Assembly: GCF_010365285.1 (NCBI RefSeq)
Contig: NZ_CP048286.1
Location: forward strand, 3,669,501-3,733,500
DNA from: Paenibacillus rhizovicinus
GTDB taxonomy: Bacteria; Bacillota; Bacilli; Paenibacillales; Paenibacillaceae
DNA: 64,000 nt
Reading direction: 5' to 3'
A program made the position numbers and the translations under genes. This document shows, piece after piece, positions 33,807-42,026 of this stretch (positions within the stretch are counted from its first letter, which is position 1; each line of letters starts with the position of its first letter). The notes below the pieces were generated by a model. It had not been told where the DNA came from, searched no databases, and saw only the letters and a program-made list of their open reading frames with translations.

Positions 33807-34877
33807 TCAAGGAATGATTTTACGCTGGCGGAAGTCTTGGAAGATATCCATAAACATTTGTTCCGTATCGATAAAGTCATGGAAGCCGAACCGGCGGGCT
33901 TTCGATCCGTCCGCGAAGAAATCATAATCCCACGAGAACACGAAGTCTCCGAAACGCCAAGACGACACGTCTTTATACCTGTTTTGCTCCAAGTCGTATT
34001 TCTCCACCATGGAATTCCAGAGCGGTTCCTTGTCCGCCATGACCGTATCTAACGACATCTGTAAAGGAGGGGCGGTCTCGATTCCGAAGAACGCGCCGAT
34101 CTTCGGCCACAGCTCATTCCAGCGGAAAAGATCGCCGTTCGTGATGTTAAACGCCTGATTGGCGCAGCGTTCATCGGTGGCCGCCCACACTGTCGCGCGA
34201 GCCAGCAAATTGGCGTCCGTCATTTCCAGCAGGCTGTGGTAGGCGCCCGGCTTTCCTGGAAAACGGAGCGGCAGACCGAGTTCCTTCGACATCGAAGCGT
34301 AGATCGCGATCACCATCGCCAAATTCATCGGGTTGCCCAATGCAAAACCGGCAACCACCGACGGACGCAGGGCCGACCACGTCCAGCTGCTTCCAGGCTG
34401 ACGCCGTTCGAGAAATTGCTGCTGGTCGACGTTGAATTCGGGCGGCATATGATAGGCGTCCGTTTCCCGCGCCGGCGTCTTGAAAGGACCGAGATGCGCG
34501 CCGTACACTTTGTAACCTTGCATTAGACTGATGTGCTGCAGATTCGCGGCGATCGGCTCGATGGCATTCACGACGTTTACGAGCATGGCGAGGTTGGGCG
34601 GAACGAGCTCGGCCCATGTAGGGCGATCTTGATAAGCCGCGTAGAAGATATGGGTGACGGCCGTGAGATGCCCCAGCTTCACCCGGGTATCTTCTTCATC
34701 CAGCAGATCGACCGCCACATACTTCAGTCGTACGGAGTCTTCTCCACCGCGCCGCGACAAGCCGATAATATCCCACTCGGGGAGCGTCAGCAGATAGTCG
34801 ATCAAATTCCGTCCGATGACGCCATTCGCACCGACGACAAGAGCGGTCTTGCGCAATTGAGTTTCACTTGGGTTCAT
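33807..34877 (-). CDS. PRISE-like SDR reductase (NAD-dependent epimerase family)
   Basis: A 356-residue extended SDR. ATG 34877 follows GAGGAGGAATGCTGT. TALVVGANGVIGRNLIDYLL binds the cofactor, and LSRRGG fits an NADPH preference. QHISLMQGYKVYGAHLGPFKTPARE is the signature region of the progesterone 5-beta-reductase/iridoid synthase-like (PRISE) group, with the catalytic Lys and Tyr in GYKVYG. WSALRPSVVAGFALGNPMNL and FNITNGDLFRWNELWPKIGAFFG are also typical. These enzymes reduce activated double bonds of enones. The promoter carries two direct repeats TACGCACTT (34935-34943 and 34955-34963). Confidence 0.87.
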   Translation of the reverse strand: MNPSETQLRKTALVVGANGVIGRNLIDYLLTLPEWDIIGLSRRGGEDSVRLKYVAVDLLDEEDTRVKLGHLTAVTHIFYAAYQDRPTWAELVPPNLAMLVNVVNAIEPIAANLQHISLMQGYKVYGAHLGPFKTPARETDAYHMPPEFNVDQQQFLERRQPGSSWTWSALRPSVVAGFALGNPMNLAMVIAIYASMSKELGLPLRFPGKPGAYHSLLEMTDANLLARATVWAATDERCANQAFNITNGDLFRWNELWPKIGAFFGIETAPPLQMSLDTVMADKEPLWNSMVEKYDLEQNRYKDVSSWRFGDFVFSWDYDFFADGSKARRFGFHDFIDTEQMFMDIFQDFRQRKIIP

Positions 34878-35051
34878 ACAGCATTCCTCCTCTTCTTCTA
34901 AGGACCATTGTGAGCCAGGACGGAGGAATTGAGAAGTACGCACTTTGAACTCCCATACGCACTTGAAAGTAATCATGTGCAGGCTGGGGGCTAGGAATCA
35001 GCTGCCGTGGAGTCGCGACATGAGCGCGAATTGCAAAATGCAAATTGCAAA

Positions 35052-35074
35052 AAGCCCCCTATGAAAGGGGGCTT
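35052..35074 (-). terminator. Terminator of the SDR gene at 35129
   Basis: AAGCCCCCT and AGGGGGCTT flank ATGAA. On the minus strand it is followed by TTTGCAATTTGCATTTTGC. It lies just beyond the 9-bp repeat array that follows the gene. Confidence 0.65.
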
Positions 35075-35083
35075 GACGATCGA

Positions 35084-35128
35084 TAGGCGTACTAGGCATG
35101 TTAGGCGTGTTAGCCGTACTAGGCGTAC
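35084..35128. repeat. Five 9-bp tandem repeats
   Basis: Five in-phase units: TAGGCGTAC, TAGGCATGT, TAGGCGTGT, TAGCCGTAC and TAGGCGTAC. They fill exactly the space between the terminator and the stop codon of the SDR gene (35129-35131). Confidence 0.8.
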
Positions 35129-35890
35129 TTATTCAACCATGCTCTTCGTGGCTTCGTACAGATTGGAGACTTGTTGATCGATATCATCGCGCGACATGCG
35201 CAGGCGAGGCACGGAAGTACCGTATCCGATCTCCGATTTCCCTTCCGCTAACCCTTGGAAGATACCGTCCGCGAAAGCATCCAGCGGTTCTCCGTGCACA
35301 TGCAGCCCGTCTCCGCCCAATTGGGTATTTACCGCCGGAGGCACCACTTCAATGACTTCCACCGTCGTATTCGAAAGCTGGTGTCTGAGGCTCATCGTGA
35401 ACGAATGCAGCGCCGCCTTCGTGGCCGAATAGATCGGAGCGATGGCGAAGGGCGTAAATGCTAATCCGGAGGTTACGTTCAGGATCGCCGCCGCTTGTTT
35501 CGAAGCAAAATAAGGCGCGAACAGCATCGATAGATGGACCGGCGCTTCGAGATTGGTCGTAATTTCGTTATTGAAATAACGCCAATCGTTTATCGAATCC
35601 GCCTTCAGAACGTTAAATCGCTGTTGTATGCCCGCATTGTTCACCAGCACATTCACGTCCGGATGGTTCGCCTTTACCCAATCATACAAGGCTAAACGAT
35701 CCGCTTCTTTGCTTAAATCACCGGCATACGTGATGAGACCCGGGTGTTTATCCTTCGCTTGCTGAAGTACGTTCTCCCGGCGTCCCGTAACAATGACAGT
35801 ATTCCCTGATTGGATGAAGCGTTCTGCGAAAGCCAATCCGATTCCCGTACTTCCGCCTGTGACAAGGATGGTATTTCCGGATAATTTCAT
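35129..35890 (-). CDS. Short-chain dehydrogenase, DltE/YvaG-like
   Basis: A 253-residue classical SDR. ILVTGGSTGIGLAFAERF is the cofactor motif (TGxxxGIG), NVLVNNAGIQ the NNAG motif, and ILNVTSGLAF with YSATKAALHSF gives the catalytic Ser and Tyr-x-x-x-Lys. The overall pattern (GIQQRFNVLKADSINDWRYFNNEITTNLEAPVHL, FTPFAIAPIYSATKAALHSFTMSLRHQL) matches DltE-type oxidoreductases. The substrate is unknown. It may be in one operon with the SDR gene at 35958, which lies 67 bp upstream. Confidence 0.9.
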   Translation of the reverse strand: MKLSGNTILVTGGSTGIGLAFAERFIQSGNTVIVTGRRENVLQQAKDKHPGLITYAGDLSKEADRLALYDWVKANHPDVNVLVNNAGIQQRFNVLKADSINDWRYFNNEITTNLEAPVHLSMLFAPYFASKQAAAILNVTSGLAFTPFAIAPIYSATKAALHSFTMSLRHQLSNTTVEVIEVVPPAVNTQLGGDGLHVHGEPLDAFADGIFQGLAEGKSEIGYGTSVPRLRMSRDDIDQQVSNLYEATKSMVE

Positions 35891-35957
35891 TAGGAATGCC
35901 TCTTTCCATTTGTTATTTTGGCTTATTCAACTTTACCCTGGCAGGGGCTGTTCAAAC

Positions 35958-36806
35958 TTAGTTGTTCGCACTCTCGTCAGTCGAGAATGCAAGGTCCTTC
36001 TGTGCTTCGAGCAGTGCAAGCCGCTCGGTAAGCGCCTTGTGAATGACCGTATAGGAGTCACTTCCCAGGGCGATCCTCTTGGGAGCGGGAGTCCGCTCCA
36101 CGCTGTCAATCATTAGGGTAACCATTTTTGCCGGATCGCCGATGGACCGCGCCGTCGCTTCCTCGAGCATGCGGCGCGCATGTATGGCAGGGGAAGCTTC
36201 ATAAGCATCGATCTTCGAAGCAAGCTTGGAGCTCTTGTACCGGAAGTTGGTGTTTGCGCCGCCGGGCTCCACGATCGTCACGCCGATATTGAAAGCCGCC
36301 ACTTCATGCATAACCGATTCCATGAAGCCTTCGATGCCCCATTTGGTCGCGTGGTACAACGAACCGCCTGGGAAAGCGGCTTGACCGCCGACGGAGGACA
36401 GTTGGAGGATCCGACCGCCGCCTTGCGCCCGTAAGTATGGAAGAACGGCGCGAACCAGTTGGATGGACCCGACGAGGTTCGTATCGAGTTGATGGTCAAT
36501 TTGTTCGTCTGTCAGTTCTTCGGCTGCCCCGATCAGGCCATAACCTGCGTTGCTGACCACGACATCGATGCGGCCCAGGTCGTTAAATGCCTGCTCCACG
36601 ACGCGGCGAATAGCTGGCGTATCGGTTACGTCGAGCTGGGTCACCCATAATAGATCGCCGTATTTGTGTTGGAGATCATTCATAACTTCCCTGTTCCGAA
36701 CGGTTCCGGCAACGCGATCACCGCGTTCAAGCAGCTGCTCCGTCATCAGCCTCAGCCGGCCAAACCCGCTGCTGACGCCCGTGATCAACCATGTTCGTTG
36801 CGCCAT
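35958..36806 (-). CDS. Short-chain dehydrogenase/reductase
   Basis: A 282-residue classical SDR. ATG 36806 has AGAAGG 8 bp upstream. WLITGVSSGFGRLRLMTEQLL is the cofactor motif, followed by LDVTD, VVSNAGYGLIGAAEELTDEQI, LQLSSVGGQ (catalytic Ser) and YHATKWGIEGF (Tyr and Lys). VEPGGANTNF is the usual post-catalytic segment of the NADP-dependent group. It is divergent to the TetR gene at 36944, with a TetR-like palindrome in the 137-bp spacer. Confidence 0.9.
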   Translation of the reverse strand: MAQRTWLITGVSSGFGRLRLMTEQLLERGDRVAGTVRNREVMNDLQHKYGDLLWVTQLDVTDTPAIRRVVEQAFNDLGRIDVVVSNAGYGLIGAAEELTDEQIDHQLDTNLVGSIQLVRAVLPYLRAQGGGRILQLSSVGGQAAFPGGSLYHATKWGIEGFMESVMHEVAAFNIGVTIVEPGGANTNFRYKSSKLASKIDAYEASPAIHARRMLEEATARSIGDPAKMVTLMIDSVERTPAPKRIALGSDSYTVIHKALTERLALLEAQKDLAFSTDESANN

Positions 36807-36849
36807 CAAGAAAACCTTCTTTCGAATCGTTCTCAGTCGCTCATTATAT

Positions 36850-36865
36850 AACTGACTGGTTAGTT
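36850..36865. promoter_or_regulatory. TetR-type imperfect palindrome
   Basis: AACTGACTGGTTAGTT, with a related CTAACCGGTT about 20 bp further on, lies between the divergent SDR and TetR genes. Both contain the CTAACC/GGTTAG half-site, as expected for a TetR operator. Confidence 0.5.
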
Positions 36866-36943
36866 AAGATGATAGAACTATCTAACCGGTTTGTCAAATG
36901 ATATACTGATTCCAATTGTGACGCTCTTGAAGGGAAGATGCTT

Positions 36944-37540
36944 ATGCGTAATTCGGAAGTAACGCGAGAACGTATTCTGGAGGCGGCGATGGCCGAATTC
37001 TCCGCGTACGGGATTATGGGTGCACGCGTGGATCGAATTGCCAAGAATGCCGGATGCAATAAAAACATGATTTACATTTATTTCGAGAACAAACAAACGC
37101 TGTTTAACACGATCTTGCGGTTACACCTTACGCGGGTGTATCAAGAAATCGACTTTACCCCTGAAGACCTGCCGGGCTTCGCGGTTCGCGTCTTCGACTT
37201 CGCGATATCGAATCCAGAGCTGATGCGCTTGTTGGTATGGTCCAATATCGAACAGCAAGCGGAAGGACTCGGCGATCGCGACGATTCGCGCAGCTTGAAA
37301 GTGCAATCTATAGCGGCTGCCCAGCAGTCGGGGAAGATCGGGACGGCGTTCCCGCCTGCCTTTATCCTGACGACGGTCATGACGCTTGCTACCGCATGGA
37401 CAGTGGCGAACCCATTCGGTCTGCCGCTCGACTCGGAGAGCATGAAGAATGTCGACGCGTTGCGGGACGGGATCGCAGGAACGGTGAAGTTAATGATTCA
37501 GGCGGAGACGGTTGAAGCATCAAGCGAGGAGAAACGCTAG
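36944..37540 (+). CDS. TetR family regulator
   Basis: A 198-residue protein. I chose ATG 36944, 6 bp behind GAAGGGAAG; an ATG two codons upstream is too close to that site. The helix-turn-helix is AYGIMGARVDRIAKNAGCNKNMIYIYFENKQTLFNTIL. The C-terminal part resembles the TetR_C_17-like domain (RLLVWSNIEQQ). It is the likely repressor of the divergent SDR genes. Confidence 0.9.
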   Translation: MRNSEVTRERILEAAMAEFSAYGIMGARVDRIAKNAGCNKNMIYIYFENKQTLFNTILRLHLTRVYQEIDFTPEDLPGFAVRVFDFAISNPELMRLLVWSNIEQQAEGLGDRDDSRSLKVQSIAAAQQSGKIGTAFPPAFILTTVMTLATAWTVANPFGLPLDSESMKNVDALRDGIAGTVKLMIQAETVEASSEEKR

Positions 37541-37600
37541 GTATACGCCTGCATTCATGGTAGTATATAGACCAACCTTAAAAAGGACGTGAACCGAGCA

Positions 37601-37951
37601 ATGATCGACATCACCCTGCCTAGACCGGACGTAACCATAAAGAAAAAGAGTGATCCTCAGGAAAGCCATATTTACGGATTCACCGATTTCCACTTGATTT
37701 CCAGGGAAACGGGCGGAATCTTCATGTTCTACAACAGCAAAGATGAGCTGCTGTTCGTGGGGAAAGCGAGAAAGCTGCGCCCAAGAATCAAGAAGCATTT
37801 TGAAGATACCGTATCGCCGATCAAGAACCACCGGGATGAAGTGACGAGAATCGAGGTTTGCATCGTCGAGGGCCTTCTGGATCGCGCCATCTACGAAATC
37901 TACATCGCGAATAAATTCAGAGCGAAGTACAATCCGGACCGCGTGCTGTAA
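37601..37951 (+). CDS. Stand-alone GIY-YIG-like domain protein
   Basis: A 116-residue protein. TGGIFMFYNSKDELLFVGKARKLRPRIKKHFEDT matches the GIY-YIG nuclease core (G-I-[YF]...[FY]-V-G-K-A...L..R...H), in the style of the UvrC N-terminal domain. It ends with IYEIYIANKFRAKYNPDRV, where the metal-binding Glu would be in the YEIYIANKF helix and the Asn in KYN. It probably cuts or binds branched or damaged DNA. ATG 37601 is assumed; a GTG at 37589 lies closer to AAAAAGGA. No partner gene is adjacent. Confidence 0.8.
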   Translation: MIDITLPRPDVTIKKKSDPQESHIYGFTDFHLISRETGGIFMFYNSKDELLFVGKARKLRPRIKKHFEDTVSPIKNHRDEVTRIEVCIVEGLLDRAIYEIYIANKFRAKYNPDRVL

Positions 37952-37978
37952 AACGGAACGGTGGCATACCGAGCACTC

Positions 37979-38027
37979 AAAAAGCACGAAACGTTATCCG
38001 TGGCGGATTTCGTTTCGTGCTTTTTTT
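37979..38027 (+). terminator. Rho-independent terminator
   Basis: AAAAAGCACGAAACG and CGTTTCGTGCTTTTT form a stem with a 17-base loop, followed by further T. It lies 27 bp after the GIY-YIG gene. Confidence 0.85.
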
Positions 38028-38152
38028 GAGCTGGCTCAGCGGCCTGTGCCCTCACTCGATGCCATCCTTCGTAAACCGAACCGTGTAAAGTCAGGTTAAT
38101 CTATTCGTTACCTATCTGCCATGCCTTTCCAATGCTATTCTTACCCTATATT

Positions 38153-38164
38153 AGATGCGCATCT
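38153..38164. promoter_or_regulatory. Palindrome upstream of the APH-like operon
   Basis: AGATGCGCATCT is a perfect 12-bp palindrome 38 bp before the next gene. The neighbouring TATATT could be part of a -10 region. No regulator gene is adjacent, so its role is open. Confidence 0.3.
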
Positions 38165-38202
38165 GATGAACAACCGTTAACGACGGGAAGGGAGCCAATA
38201 AG

Positions 38203-38907
38203 ATGAGTAAAGACCATGTCATTAAGTCGCTGCTTTCTGACAAAGTAAGCATGACGCCGAATGGATTTATCGCTGATCAGTTAAGCCCGGAACAGTTTGA
38301 AGCCTGCCATGAATTGTTCTTTGACAAAATCCTGGACATTCGCGCGTCCGATATTAGCGGAATAGAAGGGTATGGCGAGTTTGACGAGGAATGTAATACC
38401 CCATACCGCACCTGCGAGGAATTTCTGATCGGGACGTTCGCGGACGATCAAGAGGGGTACTGGTACAATTGGAAGGAGATGTTCGAGACAACGCCGCTTG
38501 AGCATGAATTCTACGAGAAGTACTTGCAGGAGATGAAGGACCGCATTCCTTATTGCGAAGGAAGACGTGATCTGGTGTATAACAATACGTTCTTCATTAA
38601 TATGATCACGGACGGCAAGACGGAGGTCGGATTCCCGGACTGGAGCCGATCCGGCATCAGTGACTTCCTGCTCGATTTTGCCACGATGGACTTGAATAAG
38701 CCGTATTTGCGCATTCCGGAATTGTTGTTCGCCTACTGCAAGCGGAGGGACATCGTCATCCCGGACTTCCAAGAGAGATTCCTATGTATGGCTTATTATA
38801 AAGGGATCGATGTCCTCCGCTGGCATGCCTCGATCGATGATACGGAATCCTGCTTTTACATTATGAGATCCATCGGCGAACTGAAGGATCGCATGTACGC
38901 TTTGTAG
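38203..38907 (+). CDS. Aminoglycoside-phosphotransferase-like protein lacking the N-lobe
   Basis: A 234-residue protein that lines up with the second half of APH(4)/hygromycin phosphotransferase-like kinases. GIEGYGEFDEE...YRTCEEFLIGTFADDQEGYWYNWKEMF is followed by RRDLVYNNTFFINMITDGKTEVGFPDWSRSGISDFLLDFATMDLNKP. The catalytic loop HxDxxxxN is present as RxD....N: Asp and Asn are kept, the His is changed. The metal-binding Asp is in PDW. The ATP-binding N-lobe (about 100 residues in full-length members) is absent, and no frame for it lies upstream. The start follows GGGAAGGGAGCC. It may be a pseudoenzyme or a binding protein. It is the first gene of a run with 38933 and 39675. Confidence 0.7.
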   Translation: MSKDHVIKSLLSDKVSMTPNGFIADQLSPEQFEACHELFFDKILDIRASDISGIEGYGEFDEECNTPYRTCEEFLIGTFADDQEGYWYNWKEMFETTPLEHEFYEKYLQEMKDRIPYCEGRRDLVYNNTFFINMITDGKTEVGFPDWSRSGISDFLLDFATMDLNKPYLRIPELLFAYCKRRDIVIPDFQERFLCMAYYKGIDVLRWHASIDDTESCFYIMRSIGELKDRMYAL

Positions 38908-38932
38908 AATACGCCTTATAGAAGGTGACCGG

Positions 38933-39664
38933 ATGAAATACGAGAATGCCAACGATGTTATCCCCGAGGAGCTGTTGAAAGAAATCCAGAAATACGCGGC
39001 AGGGAAGCTGCTCTATATCCCTTCTCCCGAGGGGAAAAGGGCTTGGGGCGAAACGTCCGGCTACCGGGACCAGCTGCAGAAGCGCAATCGCATGATTCGC
39101 AATAAGTACGCGCATGGGCTGACGGTGTCGGATCTTGCGGACGAATACTTCTTATCCTTGGACTCGATTAAGAAAATCATCTACTCGAAGCAAGGCAATA
39201 AGGATCTCGCTTACTCGCCGACACTGGAATCCGCCGTGCATTATGCGAATGCAGGGATGATGGAAGAGTGGGTCCAATGCTACTTGCTGCTTACCCGGAA
39301 GGCCGCTCCGATGGTACAGGCGCTTATAGGGGAGCATGCCCTCTGCTTCGGAGTCATTAAGTTTCCGCTGCGTCTTATTCAGCCCGAAGCGGGCAGCCTT
39401 GGGATGGACCGTCCAAGCGAGAATGATGATACGGCTGCGACCCAGCCGCTTCTTCTTTATTACGAGGACGGGAAGTTTTATTGCACCGCGGAGCAGGAGC
39501 TGCTGGCTTCCTTACAACAACGCAAGGTCAATGCGTATCCCGCGATTATCGTGTTGCAAGGCAATGCCGAATATAAAAGGTTCATGAAATTCTTTGGCAA
39601 CATCTTTATTTATGTGGATCAAGTGGGACAATATGCAGGAACCAGATTGTCCGAAAGAAGGTGA
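38933..39664 (+). CDS. CD3324-type HTH domain fused to an unknown C-terminal domain
   Basis: A 243-residue protein. Residues 1-87 (KYENANDVIPEELLKEIQKYAAGKLLYIPSPEGKRAWGE..., RNRMIRNKYAHGLTVSDLADEYFLSLDSIKKIIYSKQ) match the small CD3324-like/Mor-like helix-turn-helix proteins of clostridia, which normally end there. The remaining 155 residues form an extra domain (YSPTLESAVHYANAGMMEEWVQCYLLLTR..., CFGVIKFPLRLIQPEAGS, NIFIYVDQVGQY) that I do not recognise. It is probably a transcriptional regulator with its own sensor part. It lies 25 bp behind the APH-like gene and 10 bp before the VOC gene. Confidence 0.75.
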   Translation: MKYENANDVIPEELLKEIQKYAAGKLLYIPSPEGKRAWGETSGYRDQLQKRNRMIRNKYAHGLTVSDLADEYFLSLDSIKKIIYSKQGNKDLAYSPTLESAVHYANAGMMEEWVQCYLLLTRKAAPMVQALIGEHALCFGVIKFPLRLIQPEAGSLGMDRPSENDDTAATQPLLLYYEDGKFYCTAEQELLASLQQRKVNAYPAIIVLQGNAEYKRFMKFFGNIFIYVDQVGQYAGTRLSERR

Positions 39665-39674
39665 GGATGAACGC

Positions 39675-40031
39675 ATGATCAACGCGGCACACATTATTTT
39701 ATACAGCGCGGACGCGGATGCGGACCGGGTTTTCATCCGGGATGTGCTCGGCTTGGCAGGCGTCGACGCCGGCGGCGGATGGCTGATCTTCAAGCTGCCT
39801 CCCGCTGAAATTGCGGTTCATCCAACGGATGGACCGAGCAAGCAGGAGTTTTATTTTATGTGCGAGGACATCGAAGGGACATTGGCGGAATTAACCGCTA
39901 AGGGCGTCACGGTCTCGGAGCCCGTCAGCGAACAGAGATGGGGGCGGCTCGCTTCGATCAAGCTCCCGAGCGGGGCGGATCTCCCGATCTACCAGCCGCT
40001 CCACCCTGTCGCTTATGATCTGGAGAGTTGA
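39675..40031 (+). CDS. VOC (glyoxalase/bleomycin resistance) fold protein
   Basis: A 118-residue protein. ATG 39675 follows GGTGAGGATG. INAAHIILYSADADADRVFIRDVLGLAGVDAGGGWLIFKLPPAEIAVHP and EFYFMCEDIEGTLAELTAKGVTVSEPVSEQRWGRLASIKLPSGADLPIYQP form a single VOC unit with two beta-alpha-beta-beta-beta modules. Members bind or modify drugs, or act as glyoxalases. It ends the small operon with the APH-like and CD3324-like genes, which together suggest an antibiotic-response module. Confidence 0.88.
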   Translation: MINAAHIILYSADADADRVFIRDVLGLAGVDAGGGWLIFKLPPAEIAVHPTDGPSKQEFYFMCEDIEGTLAELTAKGVTVSEPVSEQRWGRLASIKLPSGADLPIYQPLHPVAYDLES

Positions 40032-40062
40032 ACCGAAAGGATACGAACGATGCACGAAACAA

Positions 40063-40088
40063 AAGGCCATCCGGCGAAGGATGGCCTT
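40063..40088 (+). repeat. Dispersed GGCCATCC hairpin, copy 4 (probable terminator)
   Basis: AAGGCCATCC and GGATGGCCTT pair around a short loop, 32 bp after the VOC gene. It is the same hairpin as at 2742, 4939 and 14550. The tail differs here. Confidence 0.6.
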
Positions 40089-40222
40089 AAGCTATTTGCG
40101 CGACGGTTAGCCGGCGATTCTGTATCCTTCCAGCGAATCGTTGCGAAATCAGGACATGCATCCTATGATGGATGATAGAGCGTTATCCTGAAAATAATCG
40201 GAGCTGAGGAGTGGGAAGCAGG

Positions 40223-41149
40223 ATGCCGGCCAACGCCAAGAAGCTGCGCGCTTCGCAAAATCCGTATGTGCTGATGCCGATTCTGCTGCTCATGTGGGGA
40301 TCGCTGGCCGCGGTAAGCAAGCTGCTGCTGCGCGAGATCGACAGCTATCATGTTTTATTTTATATGTACGGCTTTGCCGTGATTGCATTTGCGCTGATTC
40401 TGCTGGTGAAGAGACGGACCGTCACGGCTTATGTCTGGACTTCCCGGACCGCGGCGCTGCTGCTGGCTTGCGGGTTATTCAGCTTCCTATACGACTTTTT
40501 CTACATGCAGTCGCTCGCGAGGATTCCGGCCGTCGAAGCTTCCATGCTGAACTACTTGTTCCCGATCTTCATCGTGGTGTTCGCCATTCCGTTGCATAAG
40601 GAGAAGCTGAACCGCTACAAGCTGCTGTCGATCGCGATGGGCTTCCTGGGAACGGTGCTGCTCATGACCAAGGGGGACCTATCCAGTCTGGCATTCACGA
40701 ACCCGGCCGGAGACGCGCTTGCGATTCTGGCGGCGGTCAGCTGGGGACTGTTCACCAATTTGGCCAAGAAGAACAAGCAGGATATGCTGCTCGGCACGTT
40801 CTTCATAACGGTCATCGCTTTCCTGCTGTCCGCGTGCAGCTTGATCGCGTTTTCGAGTCCGTCCGTGCCCGGTCCGTCTGCGCTTGGCGGCGTGCTCTGG
40901 CTGAGCATGAGCAATGTCGTGATCGGTTTCTTTCTTTATTTTCAAGCGCTGCGCTACTCGCCGGCATCGCTGATTGCGAGCTTCACCTTCGTCACGCCGT
41001 TCGTCACGCTCGCGCTCATTGTGCTGCTGCTGGGAGAGAAGCTGACGACGGTCGATTATGCCGCTGCGCTGCTCATTCTGGCCGGCGTGCCCGTTCAGCA
41101 GATCGGAAGCGCCATCGCCGCAAGAAGGAAGCAGCAGCTGATTAGCTGA
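40223..41149 (+). CDS. EamA/DMT family transporter
   Basis: A 308-residue protein with ten predicted helices in two EamA repeats. The first runs from NPYVLMPILLLMWGSLAAVSKLLLREIDSYHVLFYMYG; the second begins near GDALAILAAVSWGLFTNLAKK. SMLNYLFPIFIVVFAIPLHKEKLNRYKLLSIAMGFLGTVLL and YSPASLIASFTFVTPFVTLALIVLLLGEKLT are the conserved repeat ends. Drug/metabolite exporters of this type move amino acids, nucleosides or other small metabolites. I prefer ATG 40223; GTG 40211 is also open. No regulator gene is adjacent. Confidence 0.88.
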   Translation: MPANAKKLRASQNPYVLMPILLLMWGSLAAVSKLLLREIDSYHVLFYMYGFAVIAFALILLVKRRTVTAYVWTSRTAALLLACGLFSFLYDFFYMQSLARIPAVEASMLNYLFPIFIVVFAIPLHKEKLNRYKLLSIAMGFLGTVLLMTKGDLSSLAFTNPAGDALAILAAVSWGLFTNLAKKNKQDMLLGTFFITVIAFLLSACSLIAFSSPSVPGPSALGGVLWLSMSNVVIGFFLYFQALRYSPASLIASFTFVTPFVTLALIVLLLGEKLTTVDYAAALLILAGVPVQQIGSAIAARRKQQLIS

Positions 41150-41219
41150 GACCGGCATTTGCTTCTCCGGCTGCACATCTGTAAAGTGGAGGGTAACAGC
41201 TTAAGAGGGAGAGTCACCT

Positions 41220-41648
41220 ATGAATCAGAAAGTTGAAAATCACTTCATGCTCAGCGAGGATATCGCGTACGAACAGACGATGTTCGGCGTGCTGGGCATG
41301 CGTATTACGGAATGCACGGAGGAGCGCGTGGTTGCCACGATGCCGGTCGGACCGGCTACCCGGCAGTATTTCGGCGTCTTGCACGGCGGCGCTTCGGTGG
41401 CGCTAGCCGAAACCGTGGCGAGCGTCGGTACCTATAATCTGATCGATAAGGAAACGCAGCTGGCCGTCGGCATGGAGATCAACGCCAACCACTTGCGCCC
41501 CAAACAGGACGGCATCGTCACCGCCACGGCGACGCCGCTGCACAAGGGACGGACGACGATGGTATGGGATATCAAGATTACCGACGAAGAGGATCGGCTG
41601 ATCTGCGTCTCCCGCTGCACGGTGGGCGTCGTTCCGAAGGTTCGCTGA
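41220..41648 (+). CDS. PaaI/YdiI-like hotdog-fold thioesterase
   Basis: A 142-residue protein. MFGVLGMRITECTEERVVATMPVGPATRQYFGVLHGGASVALAETVASVGTYNL has the HGG motif and the Glu (AETVAS) of the YdiI/MenI-type hotdog thioesterases, and NANHLRPKQDGIVTATATPLHKGRTTMVWDIKITDEEDRLICVSRCTV ends the fold. It should hydrolyse acyl-CoA, such as 1,4-dihydroxy-2-naphthoyl-CoA or phenylacetyl-CoA derivatives. No menaquinone genes are nearby, so the substrate stays open. The start follows AAGAGGGAGAGTCACC. Confidence 0.9.
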   Translation: MNQKVENHFMLSEDIAYEQTMFGVLGMRITECTEERVVATMPVGPATRQYFGVLHGGASVALAETVASVGTYNLIDKETQLAVGMEINANHLRPKQDGIVTATATPLHKGRTTMVWDIKITDEEDRLICVSRCTVGVVPKVR

Positions 41649-41708
41649 CGGGCATCGCAGGAAGCCGATCTGGCATAGAGAAGCACGGACCGTGCTTCGG
41701 CAGCATAC

Positions 41709-41758
41709 AAGAAGCTTTCCGAACCGCCGAATAACGGCGTGTAGGAAGCTTCTTTTTT
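41709..41758 (+). terminator. Rho-independent terminator with stacked stem
   Basis: AAGAAGCTTTCC pairs with GGAAGCTTCTT, and an inner stem CGCCG/CGGCG sits in the loop. Six T follow. It ends the thioesterase gene. The stretch 41760-42026 before the sugar operon holds no gene; a TTGACT at 41844 is the only -35-like element I noticed. Confidence 0.8.
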
Positions 41759-42026
41759 ATGGCTGGCATACCAGCCGTCCGCATTCCCTGGCTGAAGGTA
41801 CCTGTAAACTTTAGCTTCGTTCCCCCTAAAACCTAACGTTTGTTGACTGCGGTCTTATGTTTGTTATCTGGAATGAGAGCGCCTACTTTCTATACAATGA
41901 CATCAGTTAGATTGAATGGTGTACGCATTGAAACATGGAAAGCAGCTGCGGGAAACTGGTAACCCCGGCGCAGGATCACAGTGTTCGAGGCCATTTCGGA
42001 TGAAAACGAATGCGCTTACAGAAAGC

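Noticed and set aside
34935..34963. Direct repeat TACGCACTT twice, as a separate regulatory finding.
   Set aside because: Two 9-bp copies upstream of the PRISE-like gene could be an HxlR site, but without an inverted arrangement the support is too thin; it is only noted with the gene.
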